Source of the DNA: Streptomyces sp. R41 | GTDB taxonomy: Bacteria > Actinomycetota > Actinomycetes > Streptomycetales > Streptomycetaceae | Assembly: GCF_041053055.1 (NCBI RefSeq) | Contig: NZ_CP163443.1 | Location: 2,294,001-2,358,000, forward strand | Reading direction: 5' to 3' | DNA length: 64,000 bases | Shown here: positions 41,755-50,809 of the stretch, one piece after another | Position numbering within the stretch: the first letter of the stretch is position 1 | Layout: each line of letters begins with the position of its first letter | Notes under the pieces: model-generated | Database searches by the model: none | Seen by the model: only the letters and a program-made list of their open reading frames with translations | Told to the model about the DNA's origin: nothing | Translations under genes and position numbers: made by a program

Positions 41755-42780
41755 ATGCTCGGTTGCGTGATCCACGGCCAGGGCGACCTGCGGGTCGACG
41801 AACTGCCCGTGCCCTCCCCCGGCCCGGGCCAGGCGCTCGTCGCCGTCCGGTACGGCGGGGTGTGCGGGTCCGATCTGCACTACTGGCGGCACGGCGGGGT
41901 CGGGGACTTCCGGCTGCGCGAGCCGATGGTGCTGGGACACGAGGTCGTCGGGACGGTGATCTCGTACGGTGACGGAGCCTCAGGTCCGCTGCCCGGTACG
42001 GCCGTTGCCGTGCACCCGGCCACTGCGTGCCGGGTCTGTCCCGAGTGCGTCGACGGCCGCGCCAACGTCTGCCGTGACACCCGGTACCTGGGCAGCGCGG
42101 CGCGCACTCCGCACGTCCAGGGCGGTTTCGCGGCCCAAGTCGTCGTCCCGGCCGACCAGTTGCGGGCGCTGCCCGCGGACCTGGACCTCGAGCGGGCCGC
42201 GCTCGCCGAGCCGTTGTCCGTCGCACTGCACGCGGTACGCCGGGCCGGGGCCGTGGCCGGCCGCCATGTGCTGGTGACGGGGGCCGGGCCCATCGGCTGC
42301 CTGGTGGTGGCCGCCGCAAAGGCCGCGGGCGCCGCGCGGGTCACGGTCACGGACCTGCTGCCGCAGGCACTGTCGTACGCCGTATCGGTGGGCGCGGACG
42401 CGGTCGTACGGGCCGACGATCCCGCCGATCCCTCCTGGCCCTCCGAGGTCGACGTCGCCATCGAGGCGTCCGGTGTCGCCGCGGGCCTCGACACCTGCCT
42501 CCGCCTCGTGCGACGCGGCGGAGTCGTGGTCCAGCTGGGCATGCTGCCGCCCGGGCAGAGCCCGTTCGCGGGGAACCTGGTGGTGAGCCGGGAGATCGAG
42601 CTGCGGGGCGCGTTCCGCTTCGACGCGGAGTTCGACGACGCGCTGGCGCTGCTCGCGGTCGAGCCTCGGTTCGACGAGCTGATCAGTGCGGTGGTGCCCC
42701 TTGGGGAGGCGGAGTCGGCGTTCGCCTTGGCGGCGGACCGAAGCCGGTCCTGCAAGGTGCTGCTGGACTTCGGGATGTAG
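41755..42780 (+). CDS. Zinc alcohol dehydrogenase, probable L-idonate 5-dehydrogenase
   Basis: Medium-chain zinc dehydrogenase of 341 residues. Catalytic zinc ligands are Cys in GGVCGSDLHYW and the His-Glu pair in VLGHEVVG; the structural zinc site has four Cys in CRVCPECVDGRANVC. The nucleotide motif is VTGAGPIGCLVVAAAKAAG. L-idonate dehydrogenases share the YWRHGGVGDF segment seen here. GAAGGGGA lies eight bases before ATG 41755; the upstream ATG at 41731 falls inside the preceding gene. It would oxidise L-idonate to 5-ketogluconate, feeding the SDR and gntK. Confidence 0.87.
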   Translation: MLGCVIHGQGDLRVDELPVPSPGPGQALVAVRYGGVCGSDLHYWRHGGVGDFRLREPMVLGHEVVGTVISYGDGASGPLPGTAVAVHPATACRVCPECVDGRANVCRDTRYLGSAARTPHVQGGFAAQVVVPADQLRALPADLDLERAALAEPLSVALHAVRRAGAVAGRHVLVTGAGPIGCLVVAAAKAAGAARVTVTDLLPQALSYAVSVGADAVVRADDPADPSWPSEVDVAIEASGVAAGLDTCLRLVRRGGVVVQLGMLPPGQSPFAGNLVVSREIELRGAFRFDAEFDDALALLAVEPRFDELISAVVPLGEAESAFALAADRSRSCKVLLDFGM

Positions 42781-42781
42781 C

Positions 42782-42949
42782 TCGCCCCCTCCGCCCCTGC
42801 CTGCGCAGTTCCCCGCGTCCCTGAAAAGGGGCGCGGGGAACTGCGCAATCTTTTTGCGGGGGTCTGGGGGCGCGGCCCCCAGGGACGATGGGGGTCCCCC
42901 CCGCTCGAGCGAAGCCGAGAGTGGGGGAGGGCAGGGGCGGAGGGGGCGA
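42782..42949. repeat. Nested palindromic element (168 bp)
   Basis: Perfect 20-base outer arms (TCGCCCCCTCCGCCCCTGCC and its complement) enclose three further hairpins: a TGCGCAGTTCCCCGCG stem (42802-42847), a CTGGGGGC/GCCCCCAG stem, and a GC-rich stem around 42890-42925. It follows the idonate dehydrogenase gene and precedes the convergent cytochrome gene. It probably terminates both and is a member of a dispersed Streptomyces repeat; a related element is at 56217-56357. Confidence 0.8.
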
Positions 42950-42974
42950 AAGAACCACCCGCGCACCCGGCGGC

Positions 42975-43610
42975 CTAAGGACGCCAGAGCGGATGCTCGC
43001 TCTCCGCCCACTCCCGGCTCACCGACCCCGTCCGCAGCCCCTCCCGGGCCTCCGGGTCCCCCAGCGCCATGCCGATGTGGCCCGCGAGGACGATGCCGAT
43101 CGTCAGGGCCAGCCAGTCGTGCACGAAGGTCGCGCTGGTGCGCCACATCAGGGGGGTGAGGTGGGTGAACCACATCAGCAGGCCCGTGCCCAGCATCACC
43201 AGCGAGGCCCCGGCGATCCAGGCCGCGTAGATCTTCTGCCCGGCGTTGAACTTGCCCGCCGGGCGGGACTTCGGGCTCTTGCCGCGCCGCAGCGCCGCGC
43301 GCAGCCACACCCGGTCGTGCGGCCCGAAGCGGTTCAGGAAGCCCAGGTCCGCGCGGAAGGCGCGGGAGGCCAGCCCCGCCAGGACCGGCACGGGGAGCAT
43401 CACCCCCGCAATCTCGTGGACGCGCACCACGAGCTCACGGCGGCCCACGAGTTCGGCGAGCTGGGGGATGTAGAGGCAGGCGGCGGTGGCCACGCACACA
43501 CCCATCAGCAGGGCGGTCACGCGGTGCACCCAGTGCTCGGCGCGGCTGAAGCGCCGTACACGGGAGGAACGCGGCGACACCGCCGGGGTGTCGTCAACTC
43601 GTGGGTGCAT
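42975..43610 (-). CDS. Cytochrome b/b561-type membrane subunit
   Basis: Membrane protein of 211 residues with four transmembrane helices and His residues placed for b-type haems: AEHWVHRVTALLMG, VVRVHEIAGVMLP, TSATFVHDWLALTIG and VLAGHIGMALGD. It resembles the cytochrome b561/formate-dehydrogenase gamma type. Its ATG overlaps the end of the molybdopterin oxidoreductase gene by 17 bases, so it is very likely the membrane electron partner of that enzyme, comparable in layout to MsrP/MsrQ or sulfite-oxidase-like pairs. Confidence 0.85.
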   Translation of the reverse strand: MHPRVDDTPAVSPRSSRVRRFSRAEHWVHRVTALLMGVCVATAACLYIPQLAELVGRRELVVRVHEIAGVMLPVPVLAGLASRAFRADLGFLNRFGPHDRVWLRAALRRGKSPKSRPAGKFNAGQKIYAAWIAGASLVMLGTGLLMWFTHLTPLMWRTSATFVHDWLALTIGIVLAGHIGMALGDPEAREGLRTGSVSREWAESEHPLWRP

Positions 43611-44454
43611 CGTCGCGTCCGTTCGAGCGGCCGACCCACGCGTCCACGTCGTAGCCCCGGTCCTCCCAGTAACCGGGACGGACGTCCTCGGTGACGGTGA
43701 TGCCGGAGAGCCACTTGGCGGACTTGTAGAAGTACATGGGGGCTACATAGAGGCGGACGGGGCCGCCGTGGTTGTGGCCGAGGGGCTTGTCCTGCATGCG
43801 CAGGGCCACCAGCACGTCGGCGCGACGGGCCTGCCGCAGCGTGAGGCTCTCCGTGTATGTCCCGTCGAAGCAGGTGAACCGGATCGCCCCGGCCGAGGAG
43901 CGCACCCCCGCGGCGTCCAGCAACCGGGACAGGCGTACGCCCTCGAAGGGGGTGCCCGGTACCCGCCAGCCCGTGACGCACTGGACGTCGTGCACGAGGC
44001 GGGTCTGGGGCAGGGCCCGCAGCTCGGCGAGGGTGTAGGACCTGGGGTGGTCGACCAGGCCGTCGATGGTGAGGCGGTAGTTCGTCTCGTTCTTGTGCGG
44101 GACGGACGACGCCACCGAGTAGTAGCGGAAGCCGCCGCCGTTGGGCAGCAGGCCGGTGAGGCCGGTGGGGTCCTTCTCGGAGGCACCGGCGAGGAAGGAT
44201 TCGAGACCGCGCTGGAGCGGCGGCGCGGCGATCACGCCGAGCGCGCCGAGTCCGAGCGTGCCGAGCAGCACCCGGCGTCCGATCGGCACGCCGCGCTCCT
44301 CGGGCCGCTCCGGACTCCGGGCCTCGGGCCGCTCCGGACTCCGGGCCTTCGGAGTCCGGAGCTCCGGCCGCCTCGGACTTCGCTCTTCGGGCCGCTCCCG
44401 GGCGCGCTCGTCGGATCGCTCCGGTTCGCGCTCCTCGGGCTGTTCAGGGTTCAC
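43594..44454 (-). CDS. Tat-exported molybdopterin-dependent oxidoreductase
   Basis: Sulfite-oxidase-fold enzyme of 286 residues. The molybdopterin-binding region has the key Cys in RLVHDVQCVTGWRVPGTPF, with RFTCFDGTYTESL, HNHGGPVRLYVAPMYFYKSAKW and a C-terminal GYWEDRGYD. A Tat-like signal (PIGRRVLLGTLGLGALGVIA) lies after an unusual ~52-residue charged leader of ERPEERSP-type repeats. GTG 44454 is the only suitable start; no ribosome site is evident. Upstream of the cytochrome b subunit with overlapping ends. The substrate may be a sulfoxide or related small molecule (inference). Confidence 0.87.
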   Translation of the reverse strand: MNPEQPEEREPERSDERARERPEERSPRRPELRTPKARSPERPEARSPERPEERGVPIGRRVLLGTLGLGALGVIAAPPLQRGLESFLAGASEKDPTGLTGLLPNGGGFRYYSVASSVPHKNETNYRLTIDGLVDHPRSYTLAELRALPQTRLVHDVQCVTGWRVPGTPFEGVRLSRLLDAAGVRSSAGAIRFTCFDGTYTESLTLRQARRADVLVALRMQDKPLGHNHGGPVRLYVAPMYFYKSAKWLSGITVTEDVRPGYWEDRGYDVDAWVGRSNGRDDAPTS

Positions 44455-44567
44455 ACACTGATTCGAGCACCCGCGACCCCCAAAAGGCCAGCGGCGGCGG
44501 GTGCCCGTCAGTGTTCCGTAATGACTTCTTACGTGCCGTTCAGGAAGCGTGCTCCAGGCGGGCCGCC

Positions 44568-46133
44568 TCAGGACGCGGACTCGGCCGCCTTGTCCAGTTG
44601 GAACGCCTCGTTGCCGAGCCCGATCCGGGCATGCGCCTCGGGCTTGCGGGCGCGCAGCACCAGGCCCTGGATCACGCCGACGACCAGGGCGGCCCCGATG
44701 ATCGCGGGCAGCAGCCAGCTCAGCGAGGAATCCGGTCCCGCACCGACGAGCACGTCGAAGTCCTTGACCGTGTAGACCGCGATGACGAGCAGCGCGACGC
44801 CCGCGACGGCAGACGTGGCGAGGCGCCAGGCCTGGGCCCGGGCGGCGCCCCGGCGGACGAAGAAGACGATGACCGAGAGCGAGGCGGCCGCCATCAGGAC
44901 GATGACGCCGAGCGCGCCGATGTTGCCGCCCCAGGTGAACAGGTGCAGCACGGGCGCGGTCGGGTCGCCGGTCGGCTTGTCGTCGGCGACCGCGAAGGCG
45001 ATCACGAACACCAGGGACACGGCGGTCTGCAGCAGCGACCCGGTGCCGGGGGCCCCGCTGGTGCCGGTCGTCCGCCCGAACGCCCGGGGCAGCAGTCCCT
45101 CGCGGCCCATGGCGAAGGCGTACCGCGCGACGACGTTGTGGAAGCTGAGCATCGCCGCGAACATGCCGGTCACGAACAGGACGTGCAGGACGTCCGTGAA
45201 GGTGCCGCCGAGCCGTGACTCGGTGAGGAAGAAGAGCAGGCCCGCGCTCTGCTTCTGGGAGGCGCCGACGATCCCCGAGGGGCCGGTGGCCACGGTGAGC
45301 GCCCAGCAGCTGAGCGCGAAGAAGAGGGCGACACCGCCGACGGCGAGGAACATCACGCGTGGCACGAGGATGTGCGGGCGGCTGGTCTCCTCGGCGTACA
45401 CGGGGGCCTGTTCGAAGCCGAGGAAGGCGGCGATGCAGAAGCACAGCGCGGTGCCGACTCCGGCGCCGGTGAGGGTGTCGGGGTTGAAGGCGTGCAGCGA
45501 CAGGCCCTCCTTCGCCGGGTCGGCGACCGCGGCGATGTCGAAGATGACGACGAGGGCGACCTCGATGACCAGCAGAACGCCCAGCACGCGCGCGTTCACG
45601 TCGATCTTCAGCCAGCCGAGCGCGCCGACGACGAGCACGGCCACCAACGCCGGTATCCACCAAGCGACTTCGAGGTCCAGGTAGGTGGAGAACAGCCCGG
45701 ACACCTCGAAGCCGAAGATGCCGTAGATGCCGACCTGGAGGGCGTTGTACGCGACGAGGGCGACCAGCGCCGCGCCCGCGCCGGCGGTGCCGCCGAGGCC
45801 GCGTGAGATGTACGCGTAGAAGGCGCCCGCGTTGTGGACATGACGGCTCATCTCGGCGTACCCGACGCTGAAGAGCACGAGGACGACGCCGAGGATGACG
45901 AAGAGCAGCGGCTGTCCCACGATGCCCATCACCGCGAATGTGGTGGGCATGACACCCGCGACCACCATGAGCGGGGCGGTCGCCGCGAGGACGGACAGCA
46001 GCAGGCCGCCCGTGCCCAGCCGGTCGGCGCGCAGGGCGCGCTCCTGTCCCTTGAAGGTGCTGATGCCGCCGCCGTCGGCGGCCGGTCTGCCCGTGCTCGA
46101 CGTACTCGATGTGCTCGAACTGCCCGTCGTCAT
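44568..46133 (-). CDS. APC-family amino acid permease
   Basis: Polytopic transporter of 521 residues with about 12 transmembrane helices, of the APC superfamily. A disordered Ser/Thr N-terminus leads to the first helix (GTGGLLLSVLAATAPLMVVAG); AGAFYAYISRGLGG and FLGFEQAPVYAEETSRP (helix 6/7 region) are typical. The substrate is probably an amino acid or polyamine; it cannot be narrowed from sequence. No regulatory site was recognised. It lies between the molybdoenzyme pair and a TPR-like protein gene, with 65 bases to the latter. Confidence 0.87.
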   Translation of the reverse strand: MTTGSSSTSSTSSTGRPAADGGGISTFKGQERALRADRLGTGGLLLSVLAATAPLMVVAGVMPTTFAVMGIVGQPLLFVILGVVLVLFSVGYAEMSRHVHNAGAFYAYISRGLGGTAGAGAALVALVAYNALQVGIYGIFGFEVSGLFSTYLDLEVAWWIPALVAVLVVGALGWLKIDVNARVLGVLLVIEVALVVIFDIAAVADPAKEGLSLHAFNPDTLTGAGVGTALCFCIAAFLGFEQAPVYAEETSRPHILVPRVMFLAVGGVALFFALSCWALTVATGPSGIVGASQKQSAGLLFFLTESRLGGTFTDVLHVLFVTGMFAAMLSFHNVVARYAFAMGREGLLPRAFGRTTGTSGAPGTGSLLQTAVSLVFVIAFAVADDKPTGDPTAPVLHLFTWGGNIGALGVIVLMAAASLSVIVFFVRRGAARAQAWRLATSAVAGVALLVIAVYTVKDFDVLVGAGPDSSLSWLLPAIIGAALVVGVIQGLVLRARKPEAHARIGLGNEAFQLDKAAESAS

Positions 46134-46198
46134 CGCGGGGTCGTCCCTTCGGAAGTTCGGATCTCAGGGGTGGTCAGGGGTTGGTCGCGCGTGGTCGT

Positions 46199-47149
46199 TC
46201 ACACCGTGCCGAGCGCGCTGTCGCGTGCGGCACGGAAGGCTTTGTGCGGGTCGCGGTCCGGGTACGACCACGGCGCCGGGGTGGCGTGCTCTGCGATGCG
46301 GTGGAAGAGGGCGGCTGCCTCGGCACCCCGGCCCTCGCAGAACTTGGCGTGGGCGAGGAAGTTGAGGTCGATGAAGCGGCGCGGGTGGTCGTCGCGCTCC
46401 CACTCCAGCCACCAGTCGAAGGCGGCCTTCATCACCTGGCGGGCCCGGCGGCCGACCCAGTGCCCGGAGGCGACCGGATCAGCGGGCTCACTGCCGGCGG
46501 CGGCGAGCACGCGGTAGCGCTCGGCGTGCGCGACGACCGGGAGGATGGCGAGCGGCGAGTCGGCGGGGGCCTGCTCGGCGGCCCAGTTGGCGAAGTCGTA
46601 CACCTCGTGCAGCGGGTCCTGGCCCGCTTCGGCGCGGCGCTCGGCGAGCCGGGCGACCATCAGGTGGTGCGCGTGGTGGTGGTCGGGGCAGCGGTGGCGC
46701 ACCTCGTCGAAGAGCTGGACCACGTCGTCCTCGGTGCCGAGGGAGCGCTCCAGGACGAGCAGGCCGAGCCAGGGGGTGGGGTCGGCGGGCGCGAGTGCCG
46801 CGGCGGTGTGGCAGGCCTCGCGGGCGCGCTCCGGGCGTTCCTTGCCCTTCAGGGCGCGCTGGACGGCGGCACAGCCGAGGAGTGCGGCGGCGTCGGCGGA
46901 CTCCGGTTCGGCGAGCTGCCAGTCGCGGGCCCAGGCGAGCGCGGCGGACTCCTGCGCGAGGACGGTGACGCGATGGCCACGCCGATCCCAGTCGTCGCCG
47001 GTCGCGGCGAGCAGCGCGCGGACCGCGGTCCATCGCCCCTGGTTCAACGAGCTGCGCGCGGCGGCGAGTTCGGCGTCGTCGAGCGCGGCGTCGAATGCCT
47101 GGGCCGCGCGCTTGCGACCGCGGCCGAGGGGAGGCGGGGGTGGTGACAC
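46199..47149 (-). CDS. Hypothetical TPR-like helical protein
   Basis: A 316-residue Ala- and Arg-rich helical protein without membrane segments. Several helix pairs have TPR-like spacing, for example LLGCAAVQRALKGKERPERA with AREACHTAAALAPADPTPWL. The distal part (DWWLEWERDDHPRRFIDLNF, LAHAKFCEGRGAEAAALFHR) looks like a conserved C-terminal domain of Streptomyces hypothetical proteins. The start GTG 47149 has GAGGAAG upstream. No function is known to me. Confidence 0.7.
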   Translation of the reverse strand: MSPPPPPLGRGRKRAAQAFDAALDDAELAAARSSLNQGRWTAVRALLAATGDDWDRRGHRVTVLAQESAALAWARDWQLAEPESADAAALLGCAAVQRALKGKERPERAREACHTAAALAPADPTPWLGLLVLERSLGTEDDVVQLFDEVRHRCPDHHHAHHLMVARLAERRAEAGQDPLHEVYDFANWAAEQAPADSPLAILPVVAHAERYRVLAAAGSEPADPVASGHWVGRRARQVMKAAFDWWLEWERDDHPRRFIDLNFLAHAKFCEGRGAEAAALFHRIAEHATPAPWSYPDRDPHKAFRAARDSALGTV

Positions 47150-47316
47150 CGCGGGTCTTCCTCACAGGCGCGGTTCGTCAGGAGCCGATCACGCACAGCA
47201 AACCCGCAGCCAAGGGTTTTAGTCAAGGGCCGCCCCATCCGCTACACGTGTCAACTACCCCTGCGGGCCGCGGAGTTGAACCCGCGACCCGCCACCTGCC
47301 GGAAGCTCGCCGGGGC

Positions 47317-48972
47317 TCAGCCCACGGCGTTGGCCGCCGCCCGTCCCGCCGTACGCCCGGAGAACAGGCAGCCGCCCAGGAACGTACCTTCGAGGGACCG
47401 GTAGCCGTGGACCCCGCCACCGCCGAACCCGGCGGCCTCTCCGGCGGCGTACACGCCCTCCAGCGGGTCGCCGCCCTCGGTGAGGACACGCGAGGAGAGG
47501 TCGGTCTCGAGCCCGCCGAGGGTCTTGCGGGTGAGGATGTTGAGGCGGACGGCGATCAGCGGGCCCGCCTTGGGGTCGAGGATGCGGTGCGGGGACGCGG
47601 TACGGATCAGCTTGTCGCCGAGGAACCTGCGGGCGCCGTGAATCGCCGTCACCTGAAGGTCCTTGGTGAACGGGTTGGCGACCTCCCGGTCGCGCGCGAC
47701 GATCACCCGGCGCAGCTCCGCCTCGTCGATGAGCGGCTCCTTGGTGAGCGCGTTCATCCCGCGTACGAGCGCGCCGAGGTCCTTCTCGACGACGAAGTCC
47801 ACGCCGTTGTCCATGAACGCCTTGACCGGGCCCGGCACATCGGCGCGCGCCCGCCCGATGACGTCCCTGACGGACTTCCCCGTGAGGTCGGGATTCTGCT
47901 CCGAGCCGGAGAGCGCGAACTCCTTGCCGATGATCTTCTGGTCGAGCACGAACCAGGTGTAGTCGTACCCGGTCCTCATGATGTGTTCGAGCGTGCCGAG
48001 CGTGTCGAAGCCCGGGAACAGAGGCACCGGCAGCCGGTTGCCGCGCGCGTCGAGCCAGAGGGAGGACGGGCCGGGGAGGATGCGGATGCCGTGGTTGGCC
48101 CAGATGGGGTTCCAGTTCTGGATGCCCTCGGTGTAGTGCCACATGCGGTCGCGGTTGATGAGGTGGGCGCCCGCCTCCTCGGCTATCCCGAGCATCTTGC
48201 CGTCGACGTGCGCGGGGACGCCGGAGATCATCCGCTCGGGCGCAGTGCCCAGTCGCTCCGGCCAGTTGGCGCGTACGAGGTCGTGGTTGCCGCCGATGCC
48301 ACCCGACGTGACGACGACCGCCTGGGCCTTGAGCTCGAAGGCGCCGGTGACGCTGCGGCTGCTGGCCCGACCGCGCTCGATGCCGGACGGCTCCAGGATC
48401 TCGCCGGTGACCGTGTCGACGGATCCGGCGCTGCGCGAGAGGCCGGTGACGCGGTGGCGGAACTTCAGCTGCACGAGGCCGCGGGCGACGCCGGCCCGCA
48501 CCCGCCGCTCGAAGGGCGCGACCAGGCCCGGCCCGGTCCCCCACGTGATGTGGAAGCGGGGCACCGAGTTCCCGTGGCCGCCCGCGTCGTAGCCGCCGCG
48601 CTCGGCCCAGCCCACCACCGGGAAGAAGCGCACGCCCTGCCGGTGCAGCCAGGAACGCTTCTCGCCTGCCGCGAAGTCGACGTACGCCTCGGCCCATTGA
48701 CGCGGCCAGTGGTCCTCGGGCCGGTCGAAGGCGGCCGTGCCCATCCAGTCCTGGAGGGCGAGCGCGTGGCTGTCCTTGATCCGCAGGCGGCGCTGCTCGG
48801 GCGAGTCGACGAAGAAGAGCCCGCCGAAGGACCAGTGCGCCTGACCGCCGATCGACTGCTCCGGTTCCTGGTCGAGGAGGATCACCGTGCGGCCCGCGTC
48901 GACGAGCTCCGCGGTCGCCGCGAGCCCCGCGAGGCCCGCTCCGATCACGATCACATCTGCGTCGTAGGCCAT
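47317..48972 (-). CDS. FAD-binding dehydrogenase (fumarate reductase/KstD-like flavoprotein)
   Basis: A 551-residue flavoprotein. The N-terminal dinucleotide motif is VIVIGAGLAGLAATAELVDAG, followed by an acidic strand end (LLDQEPEQS), AVVVTSGGIGGNHDLVRA in the middle, and the C-terminal FAD contact GVYAAGEAAGFGGGGVHGYR. It belongs to the succinate-dehydrogenase/fumarate-reductase flavoprotein group that also contains 3-ketosteroid dehydrogenases; the substrate is unknown. The ATG is preceded 20 bases away by the operator candidate TCCGACTGGTCGGA, which also lies before the acyl-CoA genes at 53.9 kb, linking it to lipid-type metabolism (inference). Confidence 0.87.
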   Translation of the reverse strand: MAYDADVIVIGAGLAGLAATAELVDAGRTVILLDQEPEQSIGGQAHWSFGGLFFVDSPEQRRLRIKDSHALALQDWMGTAAFDRPEDHWPRQWAEAYVDFAAGEKRSWLHRQGVRFFPVVGWAERGGYDAGGHGNSVPRFHITWGTGPGLVAPFERRVRAGVARGLVQLKFRHRVTGLSRSAGSVDTVTGEILEPSGIERGRASSRSVTGAFELKAQAVVVTSGGIGGNHDLVRANWPERLGTAPERMISGVPAHVDGKMLGIAEEAGAHLINRDRMWHYTEGIQNWNPIWANHGIRILPGPSSLWLDARGNRLPVPLFPGFDTLGTLEHIMRTGYDYTWFVLDQKIIGKEFALSGSEQNPDLTGKSVRDVIGRARADVPGPVKAFMDNGVDFVVEKDLGALVRGMNALTKEPLIDEAELRRVIVARDREVANPFTKDLQVTAIHGARRFLGDKLIRTASPHRILDPKAGPLIAVRLNILTRKTLGGLETDLSSRVLTEGGDPLEGVYAAGEAAGFGGGGVHGYRSLEGTFLGGCLFSGRTAGRAAANAVG

Positions 48973-49284
48973 GGGCGCGTCCTCTCGGCATTCCGACTGG
49001 TCGGATCGGCGTCGTCATGAGGGGGCCTCATGAAGTTCCCCATGAGCGTGGTCATGAGGTTTGTCACGAACCGATCGGCATCGTCGCTGGTTGATGAGAC
49101 ATTGGTGGAGGTTGACCGCGCTGGTCGGCCACACCTTGTTACTGATCGGTCAGATCCTTCGGCAAGAAGAGTGACCGAGTCAACTGCCTGGTTCCGGGTA
49201 CTCCTGGGGGCAGGCCCCGGCCCTTGGCACTACAGTCGGCGGATACGCAACCGTGGCCCGCCTGACCGTCTCGAGGTACACAGC
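48973..49284. promoter_or_regulatory. Divergent regulatory region with several palindromes
   Basis: 312 bases without a convincing gene. It holds the CCGACTGGTCGG site (48993-49004), an 8-bp-arm palindrome TCATGAGG-GGG-CCTCATGA (49015-49033) with two more CATGAG copies just after, and GTTACTGATCGGT (49138-49150), the same word as the operator upstream of the LLM oxidoreductase. Confidence 0.55.
48993..49004. promoter_or_regulatory. TetR-type operator candidate (site A)
   Basis: CCGACTGGTCGG with flanking T/A gives six-base perfect arms around TG. It lies 20 bases before the flavoprotein start, overlapping the expected promoter. The same core recurs at 53877-53888 and, in half-conserved form, at 59511-59522. 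Confidence 0.6.
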
Positions 49285-50178
49285 GTGTCGGTTCTCGTTC
49301 TGATCCTTGCCGTGAGCGCGGCCTGCTGTCTGGGCTTCGGCTTCGTGCTCCAGCAGAACGTCGCCTCGCATGCGCCGCTGAGCGACTTCCTCTCCCCCCG
49401 ACTGCTGCTCGACCTGATCCGGGTTCCGCGGTGGCTGGGCGGCATCGGGCTCATGGTCTGCGGCATGGTCCTCGGCGCGATCGCCCTGGGCAAGGGCGAG
49501 ATCTCCCTGGTGGAACCACTCCTCGCGACGAACCTGCTCTTCGCGCTCGCGCTCTCCCGTTACCAGACCAAGCAGGCGCTGGGGCGACAGGGCTGGACCG
49601 GGCTCGTGCTGCTCGCGGGCGGCGTCACGGCGTTCATCGTGGCGGGTCAGCCGCAGGGCGGCGACGCCGTCACCAACCCCCTTCGGCACTGGCTGATCAT
49701 CGGGATCATGGTCGGCCTCGCACTGCTGCTGACCACCTACGCGAAGCGGTCCCGGCTGAGCTCCGGGCCCGTGCTGCTCTCGCTGGCCGCGGGGTTGCTG
49801 TACGGCGTCCAGGACGCGCTCACCCGGGTCAGCGGGCAGCGGTTCGGCGCCGGCGGCTGGAGCGAGCTGCTCACCGGCTGGCAGCCGTACGCGGTGCTGG
49901 TGCTCGGCGTGACGGGCCTGGTCCTGGTCCAGAGCGCCTTCGAGACCGCACCGCTGCGGATGTCACTGCCCGCGCTCACCGCGGCCCAGCCGCTGGCCGG
50001 GATCGTCTGCGGGGTGGGCTTCCTCGGCGACCAGCTCCGTACGGACGTGGGGGCGCTCGCCTGGCAGGCGGCGGGGCTCGCGTCCATCGTGGTGGGGATC
50101 GTGCTGCTGGGGCTGCATCCGGCGATGCCGGCGGGGACCGCACATGCGGAGCCGTCACGGGATCTTCAGGCGCATTGA
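49285..50178 (+). CDS. DMT-superfamily transporter
   Basis: Integral membrane protein of 297 residues with about nine transmembrane helices and the internal duplication expected of EamA/NIPA-like members (LGAIALGKGEISLVEPLLAT in the first half, SLPALTAAQPLAGIVCGVGF in the second). GTG 49285 (MSVLVLILAVSAACCLGFGF) was chosen since CGAGG is eight bases upstream and the first helix begins there. The substrate is unknown. The Nudix gene follows after 55 bases on the same strand. Confidence 0.83.
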   Translation: MSVLVLILAVSAACCLGFGFVLQQNVASHAPLSDFLSPRLLLDLIRVPRWLGGIGLMVCGMVLGAIALGKGEISLVEPLLATNLLFALALSRYQTKQALGRQGWTGLVLLAGGVTAFIVAGQPQGGDAVTNPLRHWLIIGIMVGLALLLTTYAKRSRLSSGPVLLSLAAGLLYGVQDALTRVSGQRFGAGGWSELLTGWQPYAVLVLGVTGLVLVQSAFETAPLRMSLPALTAAQPLAGIVCGVGFLGDQLRTDVGALAWQAAGLASIVVGIVLLGLHPAMPAGTAHAEPSRDLQAH

Positions 50179-50233
50179 GAGTGGCGGGAGCGCTGCCGCT
50201 CCACCCAGGGCCCGGGGCTGCTTGGATGGAGCC

Positions 50234-50809
50234 ATGAGCGTGGACGGGGACGCCGACATGAGCGCGGCTTGGGGCATGGGTGTGGCCGGGGGCACGAGTC
50301 CCGCTGACGAGATCCTCGACATCGTCGACGAGAACGACCAGGTCGTCGGGCAGTCCCCGCGCGGGGAGGCGTATGCGCGTGGGCTGCGCCACCGGTGCGT
50401 GTTCATTCAGGCCCGGGATGCCGAGGGCCGCGTCTTCGTCCATCGCCGGACGCCTACGAAGCTGGTCTTCCCCTCCCTGTACGACATGTTCGTCGGCGGA
50501 GTCGTCGGGGCGGGCGAGTCCTACGACGACGCGGCGCTCCGCGAGGCCGAGGAGGAACTCGGCGTCTCCGGGCTGCCCCGGCCCTCGCCCCTCTTCACGT
50601 TCCTGTACGACAACGGTGCCGGTCAGACCTGGTGGTCGGCCGTGTACGAGGTCCGCTGCGAGCTGCCGGTGAACCCTCAGGCCGAGGAGGTCGCCTGGCA
50701 CGACTTCCTCCCCGAGGAGGAGGTGGAGCGGCGGCTGACGGAGTGGGCGTGGGTGCCGGACGGGCTCGCCGCCTACGAGCGTCTGAGGGACTACCGCGCA
50801 GGGGACTGA
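50234..50809 (+). CDS. Nudix hydrolase
   Basis: Cytosolic pyrophosphohydrolase of 191 residues. The Nudix box is complete: GGVVGAGESYDDAALREAEE ending in ELGV, fitting Gx5Ex7REUxEExGU. The N-terminal DEILDIVDENDQVVGQSPRGE and HRCVFIQARD resemble the YfcD/Idi-like branch that can act on small diphosphates. GGAG lies five bases before ATG 50234. Its 3' end overlaps the convergent hypothetical gene by 19 bases. Substrate not predictable. Confidence 0.9.
   Translation: MSVDGDADMSAAWGMGVAGGTSPADEILDIVDENDQVVGQSPRGEAYARGLRHRCVFIQARDAEGRVFVHRRTPTKLVFPSLYDMFVGGVVGAGESYDDAALREAEEELGVSGLPRPSPLFTFLYDNGAGQTWWSAVYEVRCELPVNPQAEEVAWHDFLPEEEVERRLTEWAWVPDGLAAYERLRDYRAGD

Noticed and set aside
47215..47295. 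A possible minus-strand tRNA around GGTTCAACTCC
   Set aside because: The apparent T-loop has eight bases when its stem is paired, and no acceptor, D or anticodon arms can be formed around it. It is not a tRNA and too weak to call a tRNA remnant or attachment site.
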